A DNA stretch of 64,000 bases from an uncultured Muribaculum sp. Its GTDB lineage: Bacteria; Bacteroidota; Bacteroidia; Bacteroidales; Muribaculaceae. Both the position numbers and the translations under genes were made by a program. The stretch spans positions 54,635-118,634 of the forward strand of contig CAJTSJ010000004.1 of the NCBI GenBank assembly GCA_910578785.1, read 5' to 3'. Numbering within the stretch: the first letter of the stretch is position 1; every line of letters starts with the position of its first letter. Positions 1 to 8,709 of the stretch are shown piece after piece. The notes beneath the pieces are model-generated. The model saw only the letters and a list, made by a program, of their open reading frames with translations. It was not told the origin of the DNA and did not search any database.

Positions 1-63
1 GTCGTATGGATTTTCCCTGATATGACTGTAGACCCAAGCCCAGAACTCTTCACTATAAGCCAT
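1..63 (-). CDS. N-terminal fragment of an unidentified protein, cut by the window edge
   Basis: An ATG on the minus strand at 61-63 opens a frame that stays open to base 1 and leaves the window. The 21 visible residues begin MAYSEEFWAWVYSHIREN. There is no signal peptide or membrane segment; the stretch is acidic and aromatic, like the start of a soluble protein. It lies just downstream of the pgk terminator, with a loose promoter-like TAAAATTTG about 10 bases before the ATG, so it is probably a separate transcription unit. I cannot assign a family from 21 residues. Confidence 0.5.
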   Translation of the reverse strand, partial: MAYSEEFWAWVYSHIRENPYD

Positions 64-84
64 TTTGTCAAATTTTAGCAAAAA

Positions 85-113
85 GGACATCGACGACAAG
101 TGCGCCGATGTCC
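85..113 (-). terminator. Intrinsic terminator of pgk
   Basis: GGACATCG (85-92) pairs with CGATGTCC (106-113). Read on the minus strand the stem is followed by five T residues (80-84). It lies 34 bases after the pgk stop, where a rho-independent terminator is expected. Confidence 0.8.
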
Positions 114-146
114 CTTATCATAATAATTTCTTTAGTCCTTAGATTA

Positions 147-1394
147 TTAGCCCTTGATTGCAGCTACTCCGGGGAGCACCTTGCCTTCGATGGCTTCAAG
201 AAGAGCGCCACCGCCGGTAGATACGTAAGAAACCTTGTCGGCCAGACCGAACTTGTTGACACAAGCTACAGAGTCGCCACCGCCTACGAGCGAGAATGCG
301 CCGTTGTTGGTAGCCTCTACGATAGCTTCTGCGATAGCGCGGCTACCGGCAGTGAAGTTGTCAAATTCGAATACACCGGCAGGACCGTTCCAGAGAATAG
401 TCTTGGAAGGAACGATAGCTGCGGCAAATGCCTTGCGGGTCTCGGGACCTGCATCAAGACCTTCCCATCCGTCAGGTATGTCGTTGCAGGGGCAGATCAT
501 AGTCTTGGCGTCGTTGCTGAACGAGTCGGCGGCCACGCAGTCTGTACCGAGAATCAGGTTTACACCCTTTTCCTTAGCTTTCTTGATGATGTCGAGAGCC
601 AGGTCAAGCTTGTCGTCCTCTACGATAGAGTTACCGATTTTACCACCCTGAGCCTTGGCGAAAGTATAAGTCATACCACCGCAAAGAATCAAGTTGTCAA
701 CCTTGTCCATAAGGTTCTCGATGATACCGATCTTGGTAGACACCTTAGAGCCGCCCATGATAGCGGTAAACGGACGCTTGATATCGCTGAGGATGTTGTC
801 GACAGCCTGAACTTCCTTCTCCATGAGGTAGCCGAGCATCTTGTTGTCGGCATCAAAGTAGTCAGCGATGACTGCTGTAGATGCGTGCTTGCGGTGAGCT
901 GTACCGAATGCGTCGTTAACGTATACGTCGGCGTAGCTTGCGAGTTTCTTTGCGAACTCCTTCTGACGGCCCTTCATCTCCTTCTTGGCTTCGTCATAAG
1001 CGGGATCCGCCTTGTCGATGCCTACAGGCTTGCCTTCTTCCTCGGGATAGAAGCGGAGGTTTTCAAGAAGCAGGACTTCACCGGGCTTGAGGTTGGCGGC
1101 GGCTTCAGAAGCGTCGGCGCAGTCGGGGGCGAACTTAACGTCGCAGCCGAGAGCCTTGGCTACATCGTCCTTAATCTGTGACAGCGAGAACTTAGGATTA
1201 ACCTTGCCTTTGGGCTTGCCCATGTGCGACATGATGATGAGGCTGCCTCCGTCGGCAAGAATTTTCTTCAAAGTGGGGAGAGCGCCACGGATACGGGTGT
1301 CGTCAGTGATCTTTCCGTTTTCGTCCAGGGGCACATTGAAGTCCACACGGACTATTGCCTTTTTGCCGGCAAAGTTGTAGTTGTCAATTTTCAT
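147..1394 (-). CDS. pgk: Phosphoglycerate kinase
   Basis: Cytosolic glycolytic enzyme that transfers phosphate from 1,3-bisphosphoglycerate to ADP, giving ATP and 3-phosphoglycerate. The 415 residues match the normal length for the family. The N-terminal substrate-binding signature VRVDFNVPL is near residue 16, the basic GTAHRKHAST segment lies mid-N-domain, and the C-terminal nucleotide-binding GGGDSVACV loop is near residue 370. The protein is intact, with both Rossmann-like lobes represented. It is monocistronic: a canonical promoter lies about 75 bases upstream and a strong terminator directly downstream. The ATG at 1392-1394 is the only sensible start because the conserved MKIDNYNFAGKKAIVRVDFN block begins there. 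Confidence 0.98.
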   Translation of the reverse strand: MKIDNYNFAGKKAIVRVDFNVPLDENGKITDDTRIRGALPTLKKILADGGSLIIMSHMGKPKGKVNPKFSLSQIKDDVAKALGCDVKFAPDCADASEAAANLKPGEVLLLENLRFYPEEEGKPVGIDKADPAYDEAKKEMKGRQKEFAKKLASYADVYVNDAFGTAHRKHASTAVIADYFDADNKMLGYLMEKEVQAVDNILSDIKRPFTAIMGGSKVSTKIGIIENLMDKVDNLILCGGMTYTFAKAQGGKIGNSIVEDDKLDLALDIIKKAKEKGVNLILGTDCVAADSFSNDAKTMICPCNDIPDGWEGLDAGPETRKAFAAAIVPSKTILWNGPAGVFEFDNFTAGSRAIAEAIVEATNNGAFSLVGGGDSVACVNKFGLADKVSYVSTGGGALLEAIEGKVLPGVAAIKG

Positions 1395-1470
1395 TGTTGA
1401 ATATATTTATTTAGAACGTTTATATACTTCGATTCTGGTATTATGCGAATTATTCGAATTCTTGATATTG

Positions 1471-1501
1471 CAAAATTAATGAGTTATTTCTTTAATCGCA
1501 A
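1471..1501 (-). promoter_or_regulatory. Promoter of pgk
   Basis: On the minus strand TTG (1499-1501), a 20-nt spacer and TAATTTTG (1471-1478) match the Bacteroidota sigma-ABfr consensus. The transcript would start near 1464, giving a leader of about 70 nt. The leader contains a small palindrome, CGAAT-T-ATTCG, near 1445. Confidence 0.7.
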
Positions 1502-1555
1502 TTAAAAATTCTTGTTTTTTGTTGCCGGACTGCCAAATTTGGTTGTTTCCCCGAA

Positions 1556-2371
1556 TTATTTAAGCAGTTCCGCCATCTGGTCGCGCAGTTTCGAAGCCTC
1601 GCGAGCGGCGGCCTCTGCAAAATCTTCTCCGTTCGAGGCATATATGATGCCGCGCGACGAGTTTACCAGCAGTCCGCAGTCCTCTATCATTCCATACTTG
1701 GCCACCTCCTCAAGACTTCCGCCCTGGGCACCTACACCAGGCACAAGGAGGAAACTGTCAGGAGCCACGGCGCGTATGTCCTTGAACATAACGCCCTGGG
1801 TAGCGCCGACCACATACATCATCTCGTCGGGACCGGCCCAAGTCTGAGACTTCATAATCACATTCTCAAACAGACGCTTGCCGTCGGCTTCCTGCATGAA
1901 CTGGAAGTCATGGCTTCCCTTGTTGGAAGTGAGCGCAAGCAGAATCACCCACTTGCCATCATAGCCAAGGAACGGAGTCACGCTGTCCTCGCCCATGTAC
2001 GGGGCCACAGTGATGGCATCCACGTCAAGATGCTCGAAGAAGCTGCGCGCATAAAGCTTCGAGGTATTGCCGATGTCGCCTCGCTTGGCGTCGGCTATGA
2101 TAAACTGGTCGGGATAGTTCTCTTTAAGATACTTGACAGTGGCCTCCAAAGCGGTCCAGCCTTCTACTCCGAGGCTCTCATAAAACGCCAGATTAGGCTT
2201 GTAGGCCACGCAATATGGCGCCGTAGCATCGATTATAGCCTTGTTGAAGGCGAAAATAGGATTTTCTTCACGAAGAAGATGTTCAGGAATCTTCTTGATA
2301 TCCGTGTCAAGTCCCACGCAGAGGAATGAGCCCTTACGGCGGATGTTTTCAACTAATTCTTTACGCTTCAT
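1556..2371 (-). CDS. pyrF: Orotidine 5'-phosphate decarboxylase (type 2)
   Basis: Last step of de novo UMP synthesis: decarboxylates OMP to UMP in the cytosol. The 271 residues fit the longer type 2 OMPDC subfamily rather than the 230-residue E. coli type. The N-terminal FLCVGLDTDIKKIP strand holds the first substrate aspartate. The catalytic Asp-Lys-Asp cluster is visible as ADAKRGDIGNT around residue 98, and the phosphate-binding loop near the C-terminus reads VNSSRGIIYAS. It starts 2 nt after the stop of the upstream membrane-protein gene, so the two are almost certainly co-transcribed and translationally coupled. No clear terminator follows before the pgk promoter. Confidence 0.96.
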   Translation of the reverse strand: MKRKELVENIRRKGSFLCVGLDTDIKKIPEHLLREENPIFAFNKAIIDATAPYCVAYKPNLAFYESLGVEGWTALEATVKYLKENYPDQFIIADAKRGDIGNTSKLYARSFFEHLDVDAITVAPYMGEDSVTPFLGYDGKWVILLALTSNKGSHDFQFMQEADGKRLFENVIMKSQTWAGPDEMMYVVGATQGVMFKDIRAVAPDSFLLVPGVGAQGGSLEEVAKYGMIEDCGLLVNSSRGIIYASNGEDFAEAAAREASKLRDQMAELLK

Positions 2372-2373
2372 AG

Positions 2374-3990
2374 TTATTTCTTATTTTGTCCATTTACCTT
2401 TTTAGTATATCTATAGGGTTCTTTAAAGAACATGTACCCGTTTATCTGAAGGCGCTCGACCATCGTTTCATTCTTAAACGAGACCACAATGTTTGTTGTC
2501 ATAAGCATCGCTCCGCTTTCTGACGAAAAACATTGGGGCTTCAACATCGACAACTTCGACACGGCAGACAGCGAATCAAGGTCAAACGACAATTGTTCGC
2601 CTTTGACATCAAAAGACACCGAACCGTCGACTACAGGCAAATCGTAGATTCCTATATCCACCGGGCGCATCTGCCTGTACCCGGAAGGTATATTGACCGG
2701 AGTGCTCAGATTGCGGCATTGAACCTTTATCATCGGAGGAACCCATACATCCTCAATCGTATCAGTCGGCACCACCTCTATGACCGACTCATCGGCAGAC
2801 ATGCCACTTTCATCAATTTTTATCGAACCGTGACACAGCGATGCATAGTTCGCATAAGGCATAACGGATGTAAGCAAGAATATCGCCGCTGTGGCTATCA
2901 ACAGGTTGCAGACATGCCGTCCACGAGATGCTATCAGACATACAGCCACCGCATACGACCACACATTGAACGTGAGCATATAAAGCCGCGGAGCCGTAAA
3001 TCCGTATTGATGTATCCTATAGCAAAGCGCCACAGTCATCATGACCAAAGCCGGAATCATCAGGATGGCAAGTATCACGGATATATTCTGGTGAGTATTC
3101 GTGCGCATCGGATAAATCAGCCACTGTGCAACCATGACTCCGGCAACGAACACTGATACCGGCCACGCCACACTGTCCTTCGGCAGAGACAGCGTCAGCA
3201 ATATCTTGACACCATATACGTATATTACCGCCGCATATATAAATATCAGCGGCAGAATAACGTAATTGACAATGCCAAGATAGACACCGGTCAACCGGGG
3301 CATAAACAGATTTGAGCCGGGCATACGTATCCGCGACACAAACACCAGAGCCGGAATCACCACTCCTCCGAGGGAAAAGCAGATAAACAGCAACTCTGTA
3401 ATGTTTGCGCCAAAAAACAGGCTTATCGTGCCCAATATAATTCCTGAAGATACGATGAATATGATTGAGACAAGCCCTGCTAACCCCAACGATGAAACCT
3501 GCCTGTAGCTGAACGCCCATGCCGAGTCAAGCGACTCCCTTCTTATTGCCGGCAGAAACAGAACCGACACGACCGAACCGAACAGCAACGACACCTTACG
3601 CCACCATCCCGGTGACATCTCCCCTTCGACGAATGAGTACTCCTGATAATCGGGAGCAAGCATCAGTTCAAGAGTCAACAGCACGACCGCGACAAAAATT
3701 GCAATCATACGGGCATCGCGCCTGAATCTGTCACACCATATGCTGATGCCAAGTGTCGTTGTCACCATAAGCGTGACATACCACCATATTCCAGGTTCCA
3801 GGCCGTTTCTTTGCTCCGCCATAATATCTGACGGACTGACGGACTCGAACACGGACCACAGAAAGAAAAGGCCAAGGCTCAGAACTACGGAAGGAAAATT
3901 TACAAAAGTCCTGCTGCAGGACTCCATAAAAGCCCGTGTGCTAAGCTTGCCTTTCGACGGGATAGGCGGTATGTCCGGATTGCAGTCCAT
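2374..3990 (-). CDS. Polytopic membrane protein, DUF4153-like
   Basis: Integral inner-membrane protein of 538 residues and unknown function. Roughly the first 370 residues hold about ten hydrophobic helices, for example near residues 33-52, 70-82, 94-110 and 165-190. The hydrophilic C-terminal part (about residue 385 onward) contains a threonine/valine-rich stretch and probably folds outside the membrane. The helix pattern and the LIFIYAAVIYVYGVKILLT segment resemble the DUF4153 family of Bacteroidota; this is pattern recognition, not a search. It lies between prfA (14 nt) and pyrF (2 nt) and reads as the middle gene of a three-gene operon, though its neighbours suggest no shared pathway. Confidence 0.75.
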   Translation of the reverse strand: MDCNPDIPPIPSKGKLSTRAFMESCSRTFVNFPSVVLSLGLFFLWSVFESVSPSDIMAEQRNGLEPGIWWYVTLMVTTTLGISIWCDRFRRDARMIAIFVAVVLLTLELMLAPDYQEYSFVEGEMSPGWWRKVSLLFGSVVSVLFLPAIRRESLDSAWAFSYRQVSSLGLAGLVSIIFIVSSGIILGTISLFFGANITELLFICFSLGGVVIPALVFVSRIRMPGSNLFMPRLTGVYLGIVNYVILPLIFIYAAVIYVYGVKILLTLSLPKDSVAWPVSVFVAGVMVAQWLIYPMRTNTHQNISVILAILMIPALVMMTVALCYRIHQYGFTAPRLYMLTFNVWSYAVAVCLIASRGRHVCNLLIATAAIFLLTSVMPYANYASLCHGSIKIDESGMSADESVIEVVPTDTIEDVWVPPMIKVQCRNLSTPVNIPSGYRQMRPVDIGIYDLPVVDGSVSFDVKGEQLSFDLDSLSAVSKLSMLKPQCFSSESGAMLMTTNIVVSFKNETMVERLQINGYMFFKEPYRYTKKVNGQNKK

Positions 3991-4004
3991 TGCGGAGCAA
4001 ATAG

Positions 4005-5114
4005 TTAAAGTTCCGAAGCCTTGAGCTTTTCAGCGTTCTCGGCCACAATCAGATGGTCGATGCAGTCCTGTATGTCGCCGTCCATGAAGGCCGACAGGTT
4101 GTATATCGTGTAGTTGATACGGTGGTCGGTGATACGACCCTGCGGATAGTTGTAAGTACGGATTTTAGCCGAACGGTCGCCGGTCGACACCATAGTCTTG
4201 CGTCGCGAAGCTATGTCGTCGAGATACTTCTGATGCTCTTTGTCGTATATGAATGTACGCAGACGGCTCAAAGCGCGCTCTTTATTCTTAGGCTGGTCGC
4301 GGGTCTCGGTACACTCGATAAGTATCTCCTCGGTCACGCCGGTGTTGGGATTGCGCCACATGTAGCGCAGACGCACGCCCGACTCCACCTTGTTGACGTT
4401 CTGTCCGCCGGCACCGCCGCTTCGGAAAGTATCCCACTTGATTTCGCCCTCATTGATTTCAACGTCAAATTCTTCAGCTTCGGGAAGCACAGCTACCGTG
4501 GCGGCCGACGTATGCACTCGGCCCTGGGTCTCCGTAGCCGGCACACGCTGAACGCGGTGGACGCCGCTCTCATACTTGAGAATGCCATAGACACCTTCGC
4601 CGGTCACAGAGAACACAACTTCCTTGAAACCTCCGGCCGTGCCTTCGTTGAAGCTTGTCACAGCCACGCTCCAGCCCTTCGACTCGCAATATTTGGTATA
4701 CATCTTAAACAGGTCTCCGGCAAAGATAGCCGCCTCGTCGCCGCCCGTGCCGCCGCGGATTTCGACGATGGCGTTTTTGCCGTCTTCGGGATCGGCCGGA
4801 ACGAGCATCAGCTTTATCTGCTCCTCCATTTCGGGCATTTTGGATGTAGCCTCGTCGAGTTCTTCCTTGGCCATGGCGCGGAGTTCTTCGTCGCTCTCGT
4901 TTTCAAGCACTTCGCGTGCCTCGGCTATATTATCGATCAGAGTCTTGTATGCACGGGTGGCCTTGGTCAGCTTCTCAAGGTCCTTATATTCCTTCGTCAG
5001 GCGCACATAGCGCTTCATGTCGGCGATGACTGCCGGGTCGGTAATCAGGGTGCTGACCTCTTCAAATCGGGATTCTATACCGTCAAGACGTGATAAAAGT
5101 GAATTTTCTGCCAT
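4005..5114 (-). CDS. prfA: Peptide chain release factor 1
   Basis: Recognises UAA and UAG stop codons in the ribosomal A site and triggers peptidyl-tRNA hydrolysis. The catalytic GGQ motif is at residues 236-238 within SGGAGGQNVNKVESGVR. The anticodon-like loop region (VPATETQGRVHTSAATVAV) precedes it, as in RF1 rather than RF2. I chose the ATG at 5112-5114 (MAENSLLSRLDGIESRF): it gives 369 residues, close to the normal 360, while the upstream in-frame ATG at 5168 would add 18 atypical residues and overlap the promoter region. It leads the prfA-membrane protein-pyrF operon and is divergent from tgt across 86 bases. Confidence 0.95.
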   Translation of the reverse strand: MAENSLLSRLDGIESRFEEVSTLITDPAVIADMKRYVRLTKEYKDLEKLTKATRAYKTLIDNIAEAREVLENESDEELRAMAKEELDEATSKMPEMEEQIKLMLVPADPEDGKNAIVEIRGGTGGDEAAIFAGDLFKMYTKYCESKGWSVAVTSFNEGTAGGFKEVVFSVTGEGVYGILKYESGVHRVQRVPATETQGRVHTSAATVAVLPEAEEFDVEINEGEIKWDTFRSGGAGGQNVNKVESGVRLRYMWRNPNTGVTEEILIECTETRDQPKNKERALSRLRTFIYDKEHQKYLDDIASRRKTMVSTGDRSAKIRTYNYPQGRITDHRINYTIYNLSAFMDGDIQDCIDHLIVAENAEKLKASEL

Positions 5115-5143
5115 ATCAGAGTGTGGAAAGTCGTTATTTTCCG

Positions 5144-5151
5144 CGAAGTTA
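5144..5151 (-). promoter_or_regulatory. Possible -7 element of the prfA operon
   Basis: The minus strand reads TAACTTCG, one base from the TAnnTTTG consensus, about 30 bases before the prfA ATG. I see no good -33 TTTG at the right distance, so the call is weak. It supports the shorter prfA start, since the longer one would lie upstream of the transcript. Confidence 0.4.
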
Positions 5152-5183
5152 CAAAATTCCTGCCACAATTCGAGGGAAATGTG

Positions 5184-5191
5184 TAAATTTG
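5184..5191 (+). promoter_or_regulatory. -7 element of tgt, giving a near-leaderless transcript
   Basis: TAAATTTG matches TAnnTTTG exactly and ends 9 bases before the tgt ATG at 5201. With the usual 5-8 nt to the start site, the mRNA would begin only a few bases before, or at, the initiation codon. There is no obvious -33 TTTG. Confidence 0.55.
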
Positions 5192-5200
5192 CAGTTGATT

Positions 5201-6331
5201 ATGGAATTTGAACTACAAGCCACTGACCCTTCATGCAATGCGCGGGCCGGACTGATCACAACCGACCACGGCACGATTGCAACGCCTATATTCATGCCTG
5301 TCGGCACTGTCGGCAGCGTAAAGGCCGTGCACATGCGCGAACTGAAGGACGACATCAAAGCCCAGATTATATTAGGCAACACCTACCATCTATATCTGCG
5401 TCCCGGCACCGACATCCTGCGCCAGGCGGGCGGTCTACACAAATTCAACGGCTGGGACCGGCCCATACTCACCGACAGCGGAGGCTTCCAGGTGTTCTCC
5501 CTTTCAGCCAACCGCAAGCTGAAGGAGGAGGGCGCATACTTCCGCAGCCACATCGACGGCTCGAAGCACCTGTTCACCCCCGAAGGAGTGGTCGACATAC
5601 AGCGCGCCATAGGAGCTGACATAATGATGGCCCTCGACGAGTGTCCGTCGGGCAAGGCCGACTACGACTATGCCAAACAGTCGCTCGGACTGACCACGCG
5701 GTGGCTTAAGCGCGGATGGAAGCGGTTTAACGAGACGGAAGGCCTGTACGGCTACCGCCAGACCTTCTTCCCCATCGTCCAGGGATGCACATATCCCGAC
5801 CTGCGCCGCCAGGCCGCACTCGAAGTGGCCGAACTCGGAGCCGACGGAAACGCCATCGGAGGTCTTGCCGTAGGCGAACCGGCCGAAGTGATGTATGAAA
5901 TGATCGACGTCGTCAACGAGATTCTGCCCAAGGACCGCCCCCGCTACCTGATGGGAGTCGGAACTCCGGCCAACATACTCGAAGCCATCGAACGCGGAGT
6001 CGACATGATGGACTGCGTGATGCCCACGCGCAATGGCCGCAACGGCATGCTGTTCACCGCACACGGCATCATGAACATGCGCAACAAGAAGTGGGCCGAC
6101 GACTTCTCGCCGCTTCAGGAAGACGGACCGAGCTTCGTCGACCGCGCCTATACCAAGGCCTACGTGCGCCATCTGTTCGTGGCACAGGAGATTCTGGCCA
6201 TGCAGATAGCCTCCATCCACAACCTCGCATTCTATCTGTGGCTCGTAGGCGAAGCGCGGCGCCACATCCTTGCCGGCGACTTCAAGCCATGGAAGGACGA
6301 GATGGTCGAACGCGTCACCCGCCGACTCTAA
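5201..6331 (+). CDS. tgt: Queuine/preQ1 tRNA-guanine transglycosylase lacking the zinc cysteines
   Basis: Exchanges guanine 34 of GUN-anticodon tRNAs for a queuosine precursor. The 376 residues match the bacterial family. Substrate-binding TDSGGFQVFSL and the catalytic MDCVMPTRNGRNGMLF segment are present, as is GGLAVGEP. The canonical C-x-C-x2-C zinc ligands just before the RAYxxAYxRHL motif are absent: the sequence there reads GPSFVDRAYTKAYVRHL, although the distal histidine of SIHNL is kept. From memory Bacteroides homologues share this loss, so it is probably a clade trait rather than damage. The ATG at 5201 follows the promoter and starts the conserved MEFELQATDPSCNARAG block; upstream in-frame codons are antisense to prfA. 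lptF/G follows after 27 nt. Confidence 0.95.
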   Translation: MEFELQATDPSCNARAGLITTDHGTIATPIFMPVGTVGSVKAVHMRELKDDIKAQIILGNTYHLYLRPGTDILRQAGGLHKFNGWDRPILTDSGGFQVFSLSANRKLKEEGAYFRSHIDGSKHLFTPEGVVDIQRAIGADIMMALDECPSGKADYDYAKQSLGLTTRWLKRGWKRFNETEGLYGYRQTFFPIVQGCTYPDLRRQAALEVAELGADGNAIGGLAVGEPAEVMYEMIDVVNEILPKDRPRYLMGVGTPANILEAIERGVDMMDCVMPTRNGRNGMLFTAHGIMNMRNKKWADDFSPLQEDGPSFVDRAYTKAYVRHLFVAQEILAMQIASIHNLAFYLWLVGEARRHILAGDFKPWKDEMVERVTRRL

Positions 6332-6358
6332 CCACCACAACAACTTCGACTGCTGACT

Positions 6359-7435
6359 ATGTTTAAGCGAATCGACTTATATATCATCAAGAAGTTCCTC
6401 GGAACATACTTCTTTGCCATTCTGCTGATATTGGCCATCACCGTGATGTTCGATGTCAACGAGAAGCTCGACTCGTTCCTGAAGGCACCGTTGAAGGCCA
6501 CCATCTTCGACTACTTCATGAACTTCCTCCCCTACTTCGCCAACCAGTTCAGCCCGTTGTTCACATTCATAGCCTGCATATTCTTCACGTCGAAACTGGC
6601 CGACAACTCCGAGATTATCGCCATGCTCTCGTCCGGCATCAGTTTCCGCCGTCTGATGAGGCCCTACATGGTGTCGGCGGCCGTAATCGCCGCCCTGACA
6701 TGGGTGTTGAGCGCCTACATAATCCCGCCGGCCAACGTGGAGCGAATCGAATACACCAACACCTACGTTAAAAACAAGCGCGTAGACTACGGCAACAACA
6801 TCCAGCTCATGGTGTCGCCGGGCGTCATCGCCTACATGAGCCGCTACGACAACACCACCAAGACCGGCTACCGCTTCTCGCTCGACAAATTCGAGGGCAA
6901 GAAGCTCGTGTCGCGCATGACGGCCAACACCATCAAGTGGGACTCGCTCTACCAGTGGACCGTGCGCGACTACATGATCCGCGACATCGAGGGAATGGAG
7001 GAGCACATCACCAAAGGTTCGCGCCTCGACACGACCATCACCATCGAACCGCGCGACTTCCTCATCTCCTCGTCCGACCAGGAGACCATGACCTCGCCCG
7101 AGCTGAACGAATACATCTCGCGCCAGAAATCGCGCGGAGTGGCCAACATCGAAGCCTTTGAAATCGAAAAAGAAAAGCGCATAGCCATGTGCGCCGCGGC
7201 CTTCATCCTGACCGTCATAGGCATGTCGCTGTCGTCAAAAAAGGTCAAGGGGGGCATGGGTATAAACATCGGCATCGGACTCGTGCTGAGCTTCAGCTAC
7301 ATCCTGTTCATGACCGTGACATCCACATTCGCCGTCTCAGGCTACACATCGCCGTTAGTCGCCATGTGGATTCCAAACTTCATCTATACCATCATCGCCA
7401 TCGTGCTCTACTACCGACGTTCCAACGCCGGCTGA
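6359..7435 (+). CDS. LptF/LptG (YjgP/YjgQ) family lipopolysaccharide transport permease
   Basis: Inner-membrane subunit of the LPS export ABC complex, which extracts LPS from the membrane with LptB2 and passes it to the periplasmic bridge. The 358 residues have the family layout: an N-terminal helix after MFKRIDLYIIKKFL, two further helices by residue 120, a periplasmic domain (about 125-270), and three C-terminal helices starting near IAMCAAAFILTVIGMSL. The cytoplasmic coupling region EIIAMLSSGISFRRLMRP near residue 85 is typical. Bacteroidota often carry more than one homologue, so I do not choose between LptF and LptG. It is co-transcribed with tgt (27 nt) and meets folC tail to tail with 3 nt between stops. 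Confidence 0.9.
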   Translation: MFKRIDLYIIKKFLGTYFFAILLILAITVMFDVNEKLDSFLKAPLKATIFDYFMNFLPYFANQFSPLFTFIACIFFTSKLADNSEIIAMLSSGISFRRLMRPYMVSAAVIAALTWVLSAYIIPPANVERIEYTNTYVKNKRVDYGNNIQLMVSPGVIAYMSRYDNTTKTGYRFSLDKFEGKKLVSRMTANTIKWDSLYQWTVRDYMIRDIEGMEEHITKGSRLDTTITIEPRDFLISSSDQETMTSPELNEYISRQKSRGVANIEAFEIEKEKRIAMCAAAFILTVIGMSLSSKKVKGGMGINIGIGLVLSFSYILFMTVTSTFAVSGYTSPLVAMWIPNFIYTIIAIVLYYRRSNAG

Positions 7436-7438
7436 CAC

Positions 7439-8698
7439 TCAGCGGCGCAGACTCTCCGGAATCTCCGACACCACGTAGTTGCTTCCTCCGATAAACACGG
7501 AGTCGCCGTCAGCCGCGGCCGTCATCGCCGCCGTGCAGGCATCGGCCACATTGCCGTAAGCATCGCCCGAAAGGCCGTTGGCATGCCCCATTCCGGCCAG
7601 ATCGCCGGAGCTTAGCGCACGCGGCGTCGAAGCCTGGGTGAAATAGTAGGTCACATTGTCTTTCGGCATCATCCGCACTATCGACTCCACGTCCTTGTCG
7701 GCCACAAAACCGATTACGGCATGCACGCGGCCGGGCATCCGTGAGATATCTCCGGCAAGATACTGCCAGGCGCCCGAGTTATGGCCGGTGTCGCACACCA
7801 CATACGGATGCTCGCGAAGCACTGTCCAACGCCCCATCAGCCCCGTCAGTCCGCACACATCGCGGAATCCGCGCTCCACCGCACCGTCAGGAATGCTCCG
7901 GCCGACAGTGCCGCGCAGCACGTCGACGGCGCAAAGTATCGTATTGGCGTTCTTCATCTGAAATTCCCCCTTCAGGCTGATTGCATCCACGCCGAACTCT
8001 TCGGCAAACGCTCCCAGGTAGTCGCCGTCCTCGGCAAACACCACGGGCGAACCATGATCCGCACCAAGCTGTTCAAACACACCGCGCAGACCTCCGGCCT
8101 CACCGATCACGCACGGCACGCCGCGCTTCATGATGCCCGCCTTCTCGGCGGCTATCTCCTCAAGCGTATTTCCGAGAAACTGCGTGTGGTCCTTCGATAT
8201 GTTGGTTATGACGCTCAAGTCGGGGGTTATGATGTTGGTGCTGTCGAGCCTGCCGCCGAGTCCCACCTCGATTACGGCCGCATCCACCCCTTCGCGGGCA
8301 AAATGCTCAAGCGCCATCACCGTGGTCAGTTCAAAGAATGTGGGCGACACATCGAACTCATCCTTCATTCCAAGATACCGGTCCACGAAGTCCACCACCT
8401 CGGCCTCCGGAATCACCTTGCCGTCGACGCGAATGCGCTCGCGGAAGTCAAACAGGTGAGGCGATGTATAAAGGCCCGTCCTGTAGCCCGCGCTCATCAG
8501 CACCGCCGCAAGCGTGTGCGACGTCGAGCCTTTGCCGTTGGTTCCGGCCACATGCACGGTCTTCAACCGCTTTTCGGGCGAACCGAACATGGCCGACAGG
8601 CGCAGAGTGGTCTGCAGGCCCGGTTTATAAGATGCGCCGTCGCGCTCAAACGAGGGCAACTGGCGGTATAGGAAATCGATAGCTTCCCGATATGTCAT
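7439..8698 (-). CDS. folC: Bifunctional folylpolyglutamate synthase / dihydrofolate synthase
   Basis: Adds glutamate to dihydropteroate and to reduced folates, retaining them in the cytosol. The Mur-ligase-type P-loop VAGTNGKGSTSHTLA lies near residue 50, followed by the TSPHLFDFRERI substrate loop, VIEVGLGGRLDSTN, and the ITNISKDHTQFLG block with the metal-binding histidine. The length of 419 residues fits. I place the start at the ATG ending at 8698 (MTYREAIDFLY), which aligns with the usual N-terminus; an ATG three codons upstream (8707) is equally possible. It follows the CHR transporter genes by about 11 nt and is probably the last gene of that transcript. It meets lptF/G tail to tail. 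Confidence 0.95.
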   Translation of the reverse strand: MTYREAIDFLYRQLPSFERDGASYKPGLQTTLRLSAMFGSPEKRLKTVHVAGTNGKGSTSHTLAAVLMSAGYRTGLYTSPHLFDFRERIRVDGKVIPEAEVVDFVDRYLGMKDEFDVSPTFFELTTVMALEHFAREGVDAAVIEVGLGGRLDSTNIITPDLSVITNISKDHTQFLGNTLEEIAAEKAGIMKRGVPCVIGEAGGLRGVFEQLGADHGSPVVFAEDGDYLGAFAEEFGVDAISLKGEFQMKNANTILCAVDVLRGTVGRSIPDGAVERGFRDVCGLTGLMGRWTVLREHPYVVCDTGHNSGAWQYLAGDISRMPGRVHAVIGFVADKDVESIVRMMPKDNVTYYFTQASTPRALSSGDLAGMGHANGLSGDAYGNVADACTAAMTAAADGDSVFIGGSNYVVSEIPESLRR

Positions 8699-8709
8699 AG
8701 CAAACACAT

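Noticed and set aside
108..1181. A 357-codon frame antisense to pgk
   Set aside because: It runs opposite a certain pgk gene and reads as low-similarity sequence caused by the GC-rich codon use of pgk.
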